Assembly (NCBI RefSeq): GCF_031844705.1
Contig: NZ_CP134609.1
Coordinates: 2,108,001-2,172,000 of the forward strand
Reading direction: 5' to 3'
DNA length: 64,000 nt
From: Streptomyces sp. ITFR-16
GTDB lineage: Bacteria; Actinomycetota; Actinomycetes; Streptomycetales; Streptomycetaceae
The position numbers and the translations under genes were made by a program. A model generated the notes under the pieces. It saw only the letters and a list, made by a program, of their open reading frames with translations, was not told the DNA's origin and did not search any database. Positions 54,300 through 62,630 of this stretch are shown here, piece after piece. Numbering within the stretch: position 1 is the first letter of the stretch; every line of letters starts with the position of its first letter.

Positions 54300-55136
54300 T
54301 CACACCCCCAGCGGGAGGTGCTGCCCCGCGTCGGCGGCCACCGACACCGAGACCGGTGCGTGGACCGGTGCGCGGCTCTCGTCGAAGTCGTCCGTGGTGA
54401 CGGCCCAGACGAAGAAGCCCAGGAACGCCGCGCTGACGACGATGCCGACCGAGCCGAGGATGATGCCGGCCAGGGCCACACCGCCGTTGTTGGCCTCACC
54501 CCGGTTGGCCCGGCCGCGGCCGAGGATCCCGAAGATCAGCGCGAGGACGCCGAGGATGATGCCGAGGCCGTACAGGCAGAAGCCGGCCACCGCGATGATG
54601 CCGAGCACCAGCGAGGCGATGCCCATCCCGTTCGCGGGCTGCGGCCCGCCCCACCCGGCCTGGCCGTACCCGGGGTATCCCGGGTAGTCGCCGTACTGCG
54701 GCTGCGCGGCCGGGTAGCCGTACTGGGCCTGCGGGGCCTGCGGGCCCTGGGCCGCCGGATAGCCGTACTGCGGCGGGGCCGGGTAGCCGTACTGCCCCGC
54801 GGTCGGCGGGGCCGGCTGTCCGGGACCGTTCGGTCCGACGGGCGGCGCGGGTATCGCGCCGGTGCCGGAGGGCTGCCCCGCCTCCGGTGCGCCGAAGCCG
54901 GCCGTCGGGAGGGGTCCCGTACCGGCGCTCGGCATCGAGGTGACCGTCTGCTGGTCGTGCACGGTCGGCGGCAGGCCGCCCCCGGTGGCGCCGTCCGTCG
55001 GCGGGCGGCTGTCCTCGGTGCTCTTGTCCAGCGGCACCTTGCTGCCCGGATATCCCGGGTTGCCCTGATTGTCCGGCGGAGCCCACGGATCGCGCGGTGC
55101 GGCCCCGTCCGCCGGCTGCTCTGTGTTGTCTGACAT
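54300..55136 (-). CDS. DUF4190 membrane protein with Pro/Gly/Tyr-rich N-terminus
   Basis: I start at the ATG at 55136 (MSDNTEQPADGAAPRDPW). The 278-residue protein has about 170 residues rich in Pro, Gly, Gln and Tyr with repeated QYGYPA-like units. Two hydrophobic helices follow in a DUF4190 module (GMGIASLVLGIIAVAGFCLY, then GIILGSVGIVVSAAFLGFFV). The rest is a short extracytoplasmic tail. The repeated disordered region suggests protein-protein contacts at the membrane. Function unknown. It is divergent from the deaminase gene, with 125 bases between. Confidence 0.85.
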   Translation of the reverse strand: MSDNTEQPADGAAPRDPWAPPDNQGNPGYPGSKVPLDKSTEDSRPPTDGATGGGLPPTVHDQQTVTSMPSAGTGPLPTAGFGAPEAGQPSGTGAIPAPPVGPNGPGQPAPPTAGQYGYPAPPQYGYPAAQGPQAPQAQYGYPAAQPQYGDYPGYPGYGQAGWGGPQPANGMGIASLVLGIIAVAGFCLYGLGIILGVLALIFGILGRGRANRGEANNGGVALAGIILGSVGIVVSAAFLGFFVWAVTTDDFDESRAPVHAPVSVSVAADAGQHLPLGV

Positions 55137-55261
55137 GGGCCTCCCCCATCGTGATGCGGTCATGCTACGGCCCGGCCCCCGTCCTACGATGACTCCCGTC
55201 CCTGCCCCGGTTCCGACGGCGACCCGGGACACCGCACCGTCCCAGCTCCCCGGAGAAACCG

Positions 55262-56296
55262 ATGACCGATCTGCACCCCTTCATCGCGGGGCTGCCCAAG
55301 GCCGAGCTCCATGTCCACCACGTCGGTTCGGCCTCGCCCCGGATCGTCGCCGAGCTCGCCGCGCACCACCCCGACTCCAAGGTCCCCACCGCCCCCGAGG
55401 CGCTGGCCGACTACTTCTCCTTCACCGACTTCGCGCACTTCATCGACGTCTACCTCTCGGTCGTGGACCTGATCCGCACCCCGGAGGACGTCCGGCTGCT
55501 GACGTTCGAGGTCGCCCGCGACATGGCGCGGCAGAACATCCGCTACGCGGAGCTGACCGTCACCCCGTTCTCCTCGACCCGCCGGGGCATTCCCGAGCAG
55601 GGCTTCATGGAAGCCATCGAGGACGCCCGCAAGGCCGCCGAGTCGGAGCTCGGTGTGGTGCTGCGCTGGTGCTTCGACATTCCGGGCGAGGCCGGTCTGG
55701 AGGCCGCCGAGGAGACCACCCGGCTCGCCGTGGACCTGCGGCCCGAAGGACTCGTCTCGTTCGGCCTCGGCGGCCCCGAGATCGGGGTGGACCGGCCCCA
55801 GTTCAAGCCGTACTTCGACCGGGCGATCGCCGAGGGCCTGCACTCCGTGCCGCACGCCGGGGAGACCACGGGACCGCAGACCGTCTGGGACGCCCTGACC
55901 CATCTGCGCGCGGAGCGCATCGGCCACGGCACCAGCTCGGTGCGCGACCCGAAGCTGCTGGACCACCTCGCCGAGCACCGCATCGCGCTGGAGGTGTGCC
56001 CCACCTCGAACATCGCGACCCGCGCGGTGGCCGACATCGAGCAGCACCCGGTCGGGGAGATGGTCCGGGCGGGCGTGCTGGTCACGATCAACAGCGACGA
56101 CCCGCCCATGTTCGGCACGGACCTCAACAACGAGTACGCGGTGGCCGCCCGGCTGCTCGGCCTCGACGAGCGGGGTCTCGCCGCGCTCGCGAAGAACGCG
56201 GTCGAGGCGTCCTTCCTCGACCCGGCCGGCAAGCGCACGCTGGCCGCCGAGATCGACACGTACACGACGGACTGGCTCGCGCGCACGGGCCGGTGA
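55262..56296 (+). CDS. Adenosine deaminase-family enzyme, probable 6-aminodeoxyfutalosine deaminase
   Basis: The 344-residue metal-dependent hydrolase has the first metal motif AELHVHHVGSASPRIVAE, then HAGETTGPQTVW, RIGHGTSSVRDPKLLDHL, LEVCPTSNIATRAV and the metal Asp in NSDDPPMFGTDLNNEYAVAA. Usual adenosine deaminases have HLDG after the first motif; this one has HHVG. A Streptomyces avermitilis member of COG1816, earlier called adenosine deaminase, was shown to deaminate 6-aminodeoxyfutalosine in menaquinone synthesis. Assignment here is inference from similarity in my memory. True adenosine deaminase remains possible. Confidence 0.88.
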   Translation: MTDLHPFIAGLPKAELHVHHVGSASPRIVAELAAHHPDSKVPTAPEALADYFSFTDFAHFIDVYLSVVDLIRTPEDVRLLTFEVARDMARQNIRYAELTVTPFSSTRRGIPEQGFMEAIEDARKAAESELGVVLRWCFDIPGEAGLEAAEETTRLAVDLRPEGLVSFGLGGPEIGVDRPQFKPYFDRAIAEGLHSVPHAGETTGPQTVWDALTHLRAERIGHGTSSVRDPKLLDHLAEHRIALEVCPTSNIATRAVADIEQHPVGEMVRAGVLVTINSDDPPMFGTDLNNEYAVAARLLGLDERGLAALAKNAVEASFLDPAGKRTLAAEIDTYTTDWLARTGR

Positions 56297-56320
56297 CACC
56301 CCTGCGGTGACAATGGGCCC

Positions 56321-57034
56321 ATGGTCACCCCTCTCACTCCCGTCACAGCGGTCGCGCATCGCGGCGATCCGTACCGGTTCCGCGAGAACACCCTTCCCTC
56401 GATCCGCTCCGCCCTCGAACGGGGGGCGGACGCGGTCGAGATCGATGTCCGGGTCACCCGCGACGGGGTGCCGGTCCTGCTGCACGACGCCACACTGGAA
56501 CGGCTGTGGGGCCATGACGTGCGGCTGGACCGGCTCACCCACCAGGAGGTGACCGAGCTGACCGGCGGCGGGGTGCCCACCCTGCGCGATGCCCTGCTCG
56601 CCGTCGGGGCGCACCGGGTGATGGTCGATCTGCCCGGCTCCACGGACGAGTCCGTGCGCAGGACGGTCGGGGTGGTCCGCGAGTGCGGGGCCGGTGAGCG
56701 CGCCTACTACTGCGCGGGGCCCGAGGCCATGCTGCGGGTGCGCGCGGCCGACCCGTCCGCCGAGATCGCGATGACCTGGACCTCGCTCGCCCCGCCCCGG
56801 GCGGGGCTGCTGGAGGCGATCGGGCCGCGCTGGCTGAACTACCGGTTCGGGCTGGTGAGCCGCGAGCTGACGGACCGCAACCACCGGGACGGGCTGCTGG
56901 TCTCGGCGTGGACGGCGGACACCGGTCGGACGATGCGCCGGCTGATCCGCGCGGGCGTGGACTCCGTCACCACCAACCGGGTCGACGTCCTGCACCGGCT
57001 GATCCTCAAGTCCGCGGGCGGCGACGCGACTTGA
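56321..57034 (+). CDS. Glycerophosphodiester phosphodiesterase-family protein
   Basis: The 237-residue protein begins at the ATG at 56321, and the GDPD core starts immediately. It has AVAHRGDPYRFRENTLPSIR (HRGD, catalytic His), then GADAVEIDVRVTRDGVPVLL with ExD metal ligands and the second His in LLHDATLERL. DRNHRDGLLVSAWTADTGRT and TNRVDVLHRLI complete the barrel. It should hydrolyse glycerophosphodiesters. There is no signal peptide, so it acts in the cytoplasm. It follows the deaminase gene by 24 bases. Confidence 0.9.
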   Translation: MVTPLTPVTAVAHRGDPYRFRENTLPSIRSALERGADAVEIDVRVTRDGVPVLLHDATLERLWGHDVRLDRLTHQEVTELTGGGVPTLRDALLAVGAHRVMVDLPGSTDESVRRTVGVVRECGAGERAYYCAGPEAMLRVRAADPSAEIAMTWTSLAPPRAGLLEAIGPRWLNYRFGLVSRELTDRNHRDGLLVSAWTADTGRTMRRLIRAGVDSVTTNRVDVLHRLILKSAGGDAT

Positions 57035-57098
57035 TCGGTCCGGCATCATGGACGGCACCTCATCGTCCCCGATGCCAGGCCGGCGCCAAGGAGCAGAC

Positions 57099-57905
57099 GT
57101 GACCACGCCCCGCAGCAACTCCCTCCCCGCCCGGGTCCGTTCCGATGTCGCGCACAACGCCCGGGTCTGGAACTACTGGCTCGGCGGCAAGGACCACTTC
57201 CCCGTGGACCGCGCGGTCGGCGACCAGGTCACCGCCATGTACCCGAGCATCGGCGAGGTGGCGCGGGCCGACCGGGCGTTCCTGGGCCGGGCGGTGCGGT
57301 ATCTGGCCGGGGACGCGGGGATCGGCCAGTTCCTGGACATCGGCACCGGTCTGCCGACGGCGGACAACACCCACGAGGTCGCCCAGCACACCGCCCCGGA
57401 CGCCCGGGTCGTCTACGTCGACAACGACCCGATCGTCCTGGCGCACGCCCGCTCGCTGCTCACCAGCTCCCCGGAGGGCGCGACCGAGTACGTCGACGCG
57501 GACGCGCGCCGCCCGGAGCTGATCCTGAGGGCCGCCCAGCCGACCCTGGACCTTCGGCGGCCGGTCGCCGTGATGCTGCTGGGCATCCTGAATTTCGTCC
57601 TCGACACGGACGAGGCGACGCGCGTCGTCCGTGTGCTGATGGACGCGGTGCCCTCCGGCAGCTATCTGGTCCTCACCCACCCCACCCTCGAGCTGGGCGG
57701 CGAGGGCAACGAGGCGGCGATGCGGTTCTGGAACGAGAACGCCACACCCCCGATCACCGCCCGCACCCGCTTCGAGTTCGCCTCGTTCCTGACCGGCCTC
57801 GACCTGGTGGAGCCTGGCATCGTCTCCTGCGCCCGCTGGCGCCCGTCACCGGGGACGGCCGAGCCCGAGGTGGCGCAGTTCGGCGCGGTGGCGCGGAAGC
57901 GCTGA
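57099..57905 (+). CDS. SAM-dependent methyltransferase (DUF574/Methyltransf_19)
   Basis: I choose the GTG at 57099, which has AAGGAG about 8 bases upstream, over an ATG at 57048. The 268-residue product starts TTPRSNSLPARVRSDVAHNA, with the DUF574 marker ARVWNYWLGGKDHFPVDRAV. The SAM-binding loop is QFLDIGTGLPTADNTHEVAQ, and VVYVDNDPIVLAHARSLL follows. This family is greatly expanded in Streptomyces, and substrates are mostly unknown. It converges on the membrane-protein gene at 57941. Confidence 0.9.
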   Translation: MTTPRSNSLPARVRSDVAHNARVWNYWLGGKDHFPVDRAVGDQVTAMYPSIGEVARADRAFLGRAVRYLAGDAGIGQFLDIGTGLPTADNTHEVAQHTAPDARVVYVDNDPIVLAHARSLLTSSPEGATEYVDADARRPELILRAAQPTLDLRRPVAVMLLGILNFVLDTDEATRVVRVLMDAVPSGSYLVLTHPTLELGGEGNEAAMRFWNENATPPITARTRFEFASFLTGLDLVEPGIVSCARWRPSPGTAEPEVAQFGAVARKR

Positions 57906-57940
57906 CCATTCCCCACCGCACGGCGGGGGCTCCGGCCGGC

Positions 57941-58486
57941 TCAGCCGACCGCAGCGGCCTCCGGCGCGGGCGCCGCTTCCGGGGTCCGTTCCAGGGCCTC
58001 CAGCCGCTTGATCTTGCGGTGCACGATCAGCAGCGGGATGACTCCGAAGACACCGAACGACATGTCGATGACCGACCACCAGAACGGGATGTCGCGGATG
58101 GGCCCGCAGATCAGCGCGAGCGGGATGATCCCGGCGCAGGCGATCATGCCGAATTCGATGACCCAGATGTTGCGGACCGGATCCCGGTAGGGGCCGTAGA
58201 AGGCGACCGCGATCACGAGGTGGGCGAAGGCCAGCCAGTCGGTGCCGTAGAGGACGAAGGGGTACTCGGCGTCGGCCGTGTCGAGGCCGGTGCGGACCCG
58301 GGTGATCCACTCCATCAGGGCGGGGAAGTGCTCGGGGACGGGCGAGGCCGAGGAGCTCAGCAGGTCCTCGGTCCAGCGCAGTTCGTGGACGAGCGGGAAG
58401 GCGGTCAGCCCGCTCAGAACCAGACAGATGACGAAGACGGCCAACCACACGCGTATACGCCTCTGCAGGGCGCGTCGCTCGCTCAT
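57941..58486 (-). CDS. Four-helix membrane protein
   Basis: The 181-residue product has four hydrophobic segments (WLAVFVICLVLSGLTAFPLV, DWLAFAHLVIAVAFYG, WVIEFGMIACAGIIPLALIC, WSVIDMSFGVFGVIPLLIV) and a charged cytoplasmic tail with HRKIKRLEALERTPEAAP. An extracytoplasmic loop of about 60 residues lies between the first two helices. I recognise no family with a known role. It stands alone between the methyltransferase and glucanase genes. Confidence 0.78.
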   Translation of the reverse strand: MSERRALQRRIRVWLAVFVICLVLSGLTAFPLVHELRWTEDLLSSSASPVPEHFPALMEWITRVRTGLDTADAEYPFVLYGTDWLAFAHLVIAVAFYGPYRDPVRNIWVIEFGMIACAGIIPLALICGPIRDIPFWWSVIDMSFGVFGVIPLLIVHRKIKRLEALERTPEAAPAPEAAAVG

Positions 58487-58540
58487 ATCCGCAGCGTACG
58501 CCGGGTTTTGCCGGCTCTTTGCACCGGCCCGCCAGGGCGG

Positions 58541-58575
58541 GGGCCGCCCGGATCCGGTGCGGATCAGGGCGGCCC
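58541..58575 (-). terminator. Terminator downstream of the glucanase genes
   Basis: GGGCCGCCC (58541-58549) pairs with GGGCGGCCC (58567-58575). Further pairing GGATC/GATCC inside makes a longer structure. It begins 17 bases beyond the stop at 58593. Confidence 0.65.
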
Positions 58576-58592
58576 GGTGGAGCGGCAGGTCG

Positions 58593-60518
58593 TTACCGTG
58601 CCTGGCCGCCGCCCCGCGTCCCGCCGGCGGTCCGGGCCGTGCCCGTGCCCGTGTCGATGACGAACTGCGATCCGGGTTCGACCAGGACGTCCCCGTCGCG
58701 CGAGCCGCTGATCGTCACATCGGTGAGCGTCGCGCTGCCCCGCGCGCCGCCCATGGCGAGGATCCCGGAGCCGTTGGCGGAGCCGGAGATCGTCACATTG
58801 CTGATCTTCACATCCGGCATGGCGCCGCCGCCGGTCTTGAACTGGATGCCGTCGTACGTCGAGTCCTGGATGTCGGTGTCACGGATCGTGACGCCGGGGA
58901 TGTCGGGGCCCTGTGCGAACAGGGTGATCGCGCCGAACTCCTGGTCCTCGTTCCAGAACGCCCCGCCCGTGCGGTAGAGCCCGTTGTTCGCGATCAGGGT
59001 TTCGCCGGAGAAGGGCACCGGGTCGTGATCGGTGGCCAGCATGATGCCCGGGTAGTTCATGGTGTCGTAGACCAGGTTGTTCTCGATCCTGTTGCCGTAG
59101 CCGCCGTAGACGGCGATGCCGTTGGCCCGCCAGGGCAGTTGCACGGTGTTGCCGCTGAAGACGTTGTCGTGGCCGATGTCCACGGCGGGGTCCTTGACGT
59201 ACTTGCTGGCCCATACCGCCAGCGCGTCGTCCCCGGTGTTGCGGAAGGAGGAGTCGGTGACGGAGGAGTTGCGGGTGCCGTTGGTGAAGTTGATGCCGTC
59301 CGCGTAGGTGTTGCGGATGCGCATCCCGCTGAATTCGAGGCCGTCACCGGGGCCCCACAGCTCCGGGATGTTGCTGTAGTCGCGGCCGACCCAGGTCCCG
59401 ACATTGGCGTGCTCGATCCACACGTTGGTGATCTTGGTGTTCTTGCCGAACCGGCCGTTGAGACCGACGCCGCCCTCGGCGTTGCCGTCGCCGCCCCGGA
59501 TGGTGCCGGAACCGAAGATCGCGATGTCCGAGATCTGGGTGTTGTCGTCGATGTCGAAGCCGAAGTTGCCCTCGTGCGGGTGGTTGATGCCGCCCGCGTC
59601 CTGCGGCGGGGTCAGGGAGTACAGCTGGGAGTGCCACATCCCGGCGCCTCGGACGGTGACGTCACGGATACCGACCTGGTTGTACTGACCCCGGTCCTGC
59701 GGGTCGTCGGTGAGGATCTTCTGCTCCTGGCGCCACTGCCCGGCCGGGATCCACACACAGTCGATCTCACCGTTCTGATCGGCGGTGACGGCCTTCTGGA
59801 TGGCGTCCGTGTCGTCCTTCCCGTCGTCGGGGACCGCGCCGTACTCGGTGATCGAGGTGCACGCGTCGGGCTTGCTCGCCGGCGGCGCCACCTGCTCCAG
59901 GTCGACCAGGTCGACGACGTAGTACGCGGCGTCGTCACCGGAGTCCCGCTGAAGGCGGAAGGTGGTGCCCTCGGGGTAGGTCTTGTCGAGCAGGGCGTGC
60001 GATTCGTCGAACAGCCGCCGCGCGTCGCCGCCGGGGGTGTTCGTCAGGCCTTCCGGGTCGTCCGTGCTGCCGTACAGCCAGCTGTGCTTGGACGACAGGT
60101 CGAGCTTCTGCACGAACGTGCCGTCGGCGTAGAGGCTCAGCGTCCTGTCCTGGCCCCCGCCGCCCGGCGCGTCGGGAATCGAGTTGCGGACGACGATCGA
60201 GTTGGTGGAGCCGGCCGATGTGAACTCCACGTACTGGCCGGTGGTGTCCAGGCGTACCGACTTGCGCCCCGAGGACTCGGTGGCGAAGTTGGTGTGCCCG
60301 AAGGTGCGGGTGGCGTCCGTCTCCAGCAAGGTGCCGTCGTAGGTGCCGTCCTCCGCCTCGTACTCGGTGTACGGGGTCGCGGCGCCCCGGTCGGCCGCGG
60401 CGGCGGCCGGTCCTGGTGCCGGCGCCGCGTGTGCGGCGGCCGGCAGCAGCCAGGCGGCGGTCAGGGTGGCGCCGAGTGCGAGGGCGATGGCCCGCCGGCT
60501 CCGGTCTCTCCTGGTCAC
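58593..60518 (-). CDS. Secreted GH87-like alpha-1,3-glucanase (first copy)
   Basis: I start at the GTG at 60518, with AAAGGAA upstream, giving 641 residues. A signal peptide (RRAIALALGATLTAAWLLPA, cut after AHA) is followed by a CBM35-like beta-sandwich (YTEYEAEDGTYDGT, then SSGRKSVRLDTTGQYVEFTS). Next comes a right-handed beta-helix starting ITEYGAVPDDGKDDTDAIQK. The catalytic triad of GH87 enzymes is an Asp followed 23 and 24 residues later by two Asps. Here YADGINF and later NTGDDALAVWA fit exactly. It should cut alpha-1,3-glucan of fungal walls or dental-type glucan. It lies 42 bases after the second copy. Confidence 0.87.
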   Translation of the reverse strand: MTRRDRSRRAIALALGATLTAAWLLPAAAHAAPAPGPAAAAADRGAATPYTEYEAEDGTYDGTLLETDATRTFGHTNFATESSGRKSVRLDTTGQYVEFTSAGSTNSIVVRNSIPDAPGGGGQDRTLSLYADGTFVQKLDLSSKHSWLYGSTDDPEGLTNTPGGDARRLFDESHALLDKTYPEGTTFRLQRDSGDDAAYYVVDLVDLEQVAPPASKPDACTSITEYGAVPDDGKDDTDAIQKAVTADQNGEIDCVWIPAGQWRQEQKILTDDPQDRGQYNQVGIRDVTVRGAGMWHSQLYSLTPPQDAGGINHPHEGNFGFDIDDNTQISDIAIFGSGTIRGGDGNAEGGVGLNGRFGKNTKITNVWIEHANVGTWVGRDYSNIPELWGPGDGLEFSGMRIRNTYADGINFTNGTRNSSVTDSSFRNTGDDALAVWASKYVKDPAVDIGHDNVFSGNTVQLPWRANGIAVYGGYGNRIENNLVYDTMNYPGIMLATDHDPVPFSGETLIANNGLYRTGGAFWNEDQEFGAITLFAQGPDIPGVTIRDTDIQDSTYDGIQFKTGGGAMPDVKISNVTISGSANGSGILAMGGARGSATLTDVTISGSRDGDVLVEPGSQFVIDTGTGTARTAGGTRGGGQAR

Positions 60519-60560
60519 AGCGTTCCTTTCGGTGTGGGGAGGGGGTGGTGCGGACACGCC

Positions 60561-62339
60561 TCAGTTCCCGCTGTCCGGCTCGGGCCAGGCCGAGCAGTCG
60601 TCCCAGGTGCTGTCCCAGCCGGAGTTGCCGCCGCCGTCGGTGAGGGTGAAGGTGCCCGAGCCCTCGGGGTACGGGCAGTTGTAGACCCCTGCCGCGCCGA
60701 CGCCGGTGGCCGTGACGTTCGACATCGTCACGGCGCCCGGCGTCTCCGCCTGGACGACGACCGTGCCGACCCCGTCCACCGACGACCCGTCGACGGTCAC
60801 GTTCTCGACGCCCCGGCCGGTGCCGCCGCCCGAGACGAACTCGTAGGCGCTGTAGGGGCTGTCCGTGAGGGTGGTGTCGGTGATCTTCACCTGCGCCTCG
60901 ATGGCGCTGTCGTACGCGTCCACGCGCAGCGCGCCCATGGGGTGGCCCCAGTTGGGGTTGACGGCACCGGTGCGTACGAGAGTGTTCCCGGAGACCGTGA
61001 TGGTGCCGCCGAGGGGGAAGAAGGGATCGGCGAACTTCTGGTTGGAGATGGCGATGCCGCTGCCGAGGGCGTTGGTGTCGCTGATCAGGTTGTCCTTGAC
61101 GGTGATGTCGCTGCCGCCGTAGATCGCGATGCCGTTCGCCAGGTTGGGCTGGGAAATGGTGTTGTTCGCGAAGACGGAGTCGGTGTCGGCGGCGTTCAGC
61201 GACCACATGGCGAGCGAGTCGTCGCCCTGGTTGCGCAGGAAGTTGTCGCGGACCTGGACGCCGTGGGCGCTGCCGTTGAGGTTCAGGCCGTCCGCGGTGG
61301 TGTCGAGGATCCGGTTGTTCTCGACGACCAGGTTGTCGTTGTTGCCGGTGAGCCAGAGGCCGACCTTGAGGTGCTGGAGCCACATGCCGCTGACCCGGGA
61401 GTCCGGGCCGAGGGAGCCGTTGACGAAGTTGTCGGGATTGCTGTCGACCCGCTCGGTGACCTCGCCGATGACCGCGAAGTCCTTGATGACGGCCTTGCCC
61501 GCGGAGCCGCTCTGGTTGATGAACCGTGAGGCGTGCACGACCGAGTGCCAGCTGCCGGCGCCCTGGATGGTCACGTTCTCGACGCCGCTGAGCTCGGAGT
61601 CGAGCCTGAAGTCGCCTGCCGGGATCCACACGGTGCCGCCGCCGGCCTTCGCCTCGGTGATCGCGTCGCGGAAGGCCTGCGTGGAGTCCTGCTGTCCGGT
61701 GGCGTCGGCGCCCTTGCCGACGACGGAGACCGCGCCCGGGGGTGCGGCGGCGGGCCCGTCGACCTGCTCGAAGTCGGCGACGTCGACGGTGACCTCGGTG
61801 GAGACGGCCTCCAGCCGCACCGTGTCGCCCGCCTGGAGGTCGCGCCCGAGCAGGAGGCGGGCGTTGTCGAAGAAGTGATGGGTCTTGGCGCCGGCGATCC
61901 AGGAGGTGTCGACGTAGCTGTACTTGGAGGTGACGGCCAGGGAAGCGTCGAGCCGGGTGCCGTTGACGTAGACGGCGAGCGAACCGCTCTGTCCGTCGGG
62001 CACGTTGTAGGCGACGTTCACGGCGTTGGCCGCCCGGTCGAGGGTGAACTCCACGTTCTGCCCGGCGTCCAGGCGTACCGCCTGCCGGCCCGAGGCCTCG
62101 GAGGCCAGGGTGCCCTGGGTGTGGTCGGGGCCGATCTTCTGCCCGGTGGTGGTGGCGGACTCCGCCTCGGTGGAGCCGAAGGGAAGCGTGGCGCCTGCCG
62201 CGGCGGCCGCCCGGGGCTCCGGGGCCCGCTGGGCGGAGGCCGGACCGGTGACGCCGATGACGGTGGCCACGAGGGCGACCGCGACGCCGAGAACGTACGC
62301 ACCGCGTGTGGGGGTTGTCGTGGGGGATGACGTGCGCAT
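60561..62339 (-). CDS. Secreted GH87-like alpha-1,3-glucanase (second copy)
   Basis: I choose the ATG at 62339 (GGAG 6 bases upstream), giving 592 residues; 62354 is possible. A signal peptide (AYVLGVAVALVATVIGVTG, cut after ASA) is followed by a CBM35-like domain (STEAESATTTGQKIGPDH, then ASGRQAVRLDAGQNVEFTLD) and a beta-helix with GGGTVWIPAGDFRLDSELSG. The GH87 spacing is again kept: Asp in TTADGLNLN, then Asp-Asp 23-24 residues on in NQGDDSLAMWS. It ends after a Cys-containing YNCPYPEGSGTFTLTDG tail not seen in the first copy. It is probably co-transcribed with the neighbouring glucanase and is a paralogue with a different C-terminus. Confidence 0.87.
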   Translation of the reverse strand: MRTSSPTTTPTRGAYVLGVAVALVATVIGVTGPASAQRAPEPRAAAAAGATLPFGSTEAESATTTGQKIGPDHTQGTLASEASGRQAVRLDAGQNVEFTLDRAANAVNVAYNVPDGQSGSLAVYVNGTRLDASLAVTSKYSYVDTSWIAGAKTHHFFDNARLLLGRDLQAGDTVRLEAVSTEVTVDVADFEQVDGPAAAPPGAVSVVGKGADATGQQDSTQAFRDAITEAKAGGGTVWIPAGDFRLDSELSGVENVTIQGAGSWHSVVHASRFINQSGSAGKAVIKDFAVIGEVTERVDSNPDNFVNGSLGPDSRVSGMWLQHLKVGLWLTGNNDNLVVENNRILDTTADGLNLNGSAHGVQVRDNFLRNQGDDSLAMWSLNAADTDSVFANNTISQPNLANGIAIYGGSDITVKDNLISDTNALGSGIAISNQKFADPFFPLGGTITVSGNTLVRTGAVNPNWGHPMGALRVDAYDSAIEAQVKITDTTLTDSPYSAYEFVSGGGTGRGVENVTVDGSSVDGVGTVVVQAETPGAVTMSNVTATGVGAAGVYNCPYPEGSGTFTLTDGGGNSGWDSTWDDCSAWPEPDSGN

Positions 62340-62630
62340 GACACTCCAATTCATCTGTGACCGCGCTTCCTGGTGGGGGCTGTGGGAGGAGAGGGAAGCG
62401 CCTGACACTCAAGCATCACGAACACGTGAACACAAGATGTCGCGCGGATAATGCAAATTCTCGACAGGGAGCTGAAACAACCAACTGCCAGGGAGGCGCG
62501 CGTCGGCCGGGCCGGCGAAAGGAGCCCGGCCACCCCACAGCGAAACGGCACCACGCGCGTTCCGCGTGGTGCCGTTCATCCTCGTGCGTACCGGCAGACG
62601 CCCCTCGTCACGGGCGCTCCGGGCGCGGCC
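62340..62630. other. Intergenic region upstream of the glucanase operon
   Basis: This 291-base gap holds the promoter of the glucanase genes and the terminator of the next gene. An AT-rich stretch near 62430-62465 (including TAATGCAAATTCT) is the likely promoter area, but no -35/-10 pair is convincing. No further gene is seen. Confidence 0.5.
62544..62576 (-). terminator. Terminator of the second PotD-like gene
   Basis: A perfect 14-bp stem (62544-62557 with 62563-62576) with a 5-base loop lies 54 bases beyond the stop at 62631. Confidence 0.85.
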
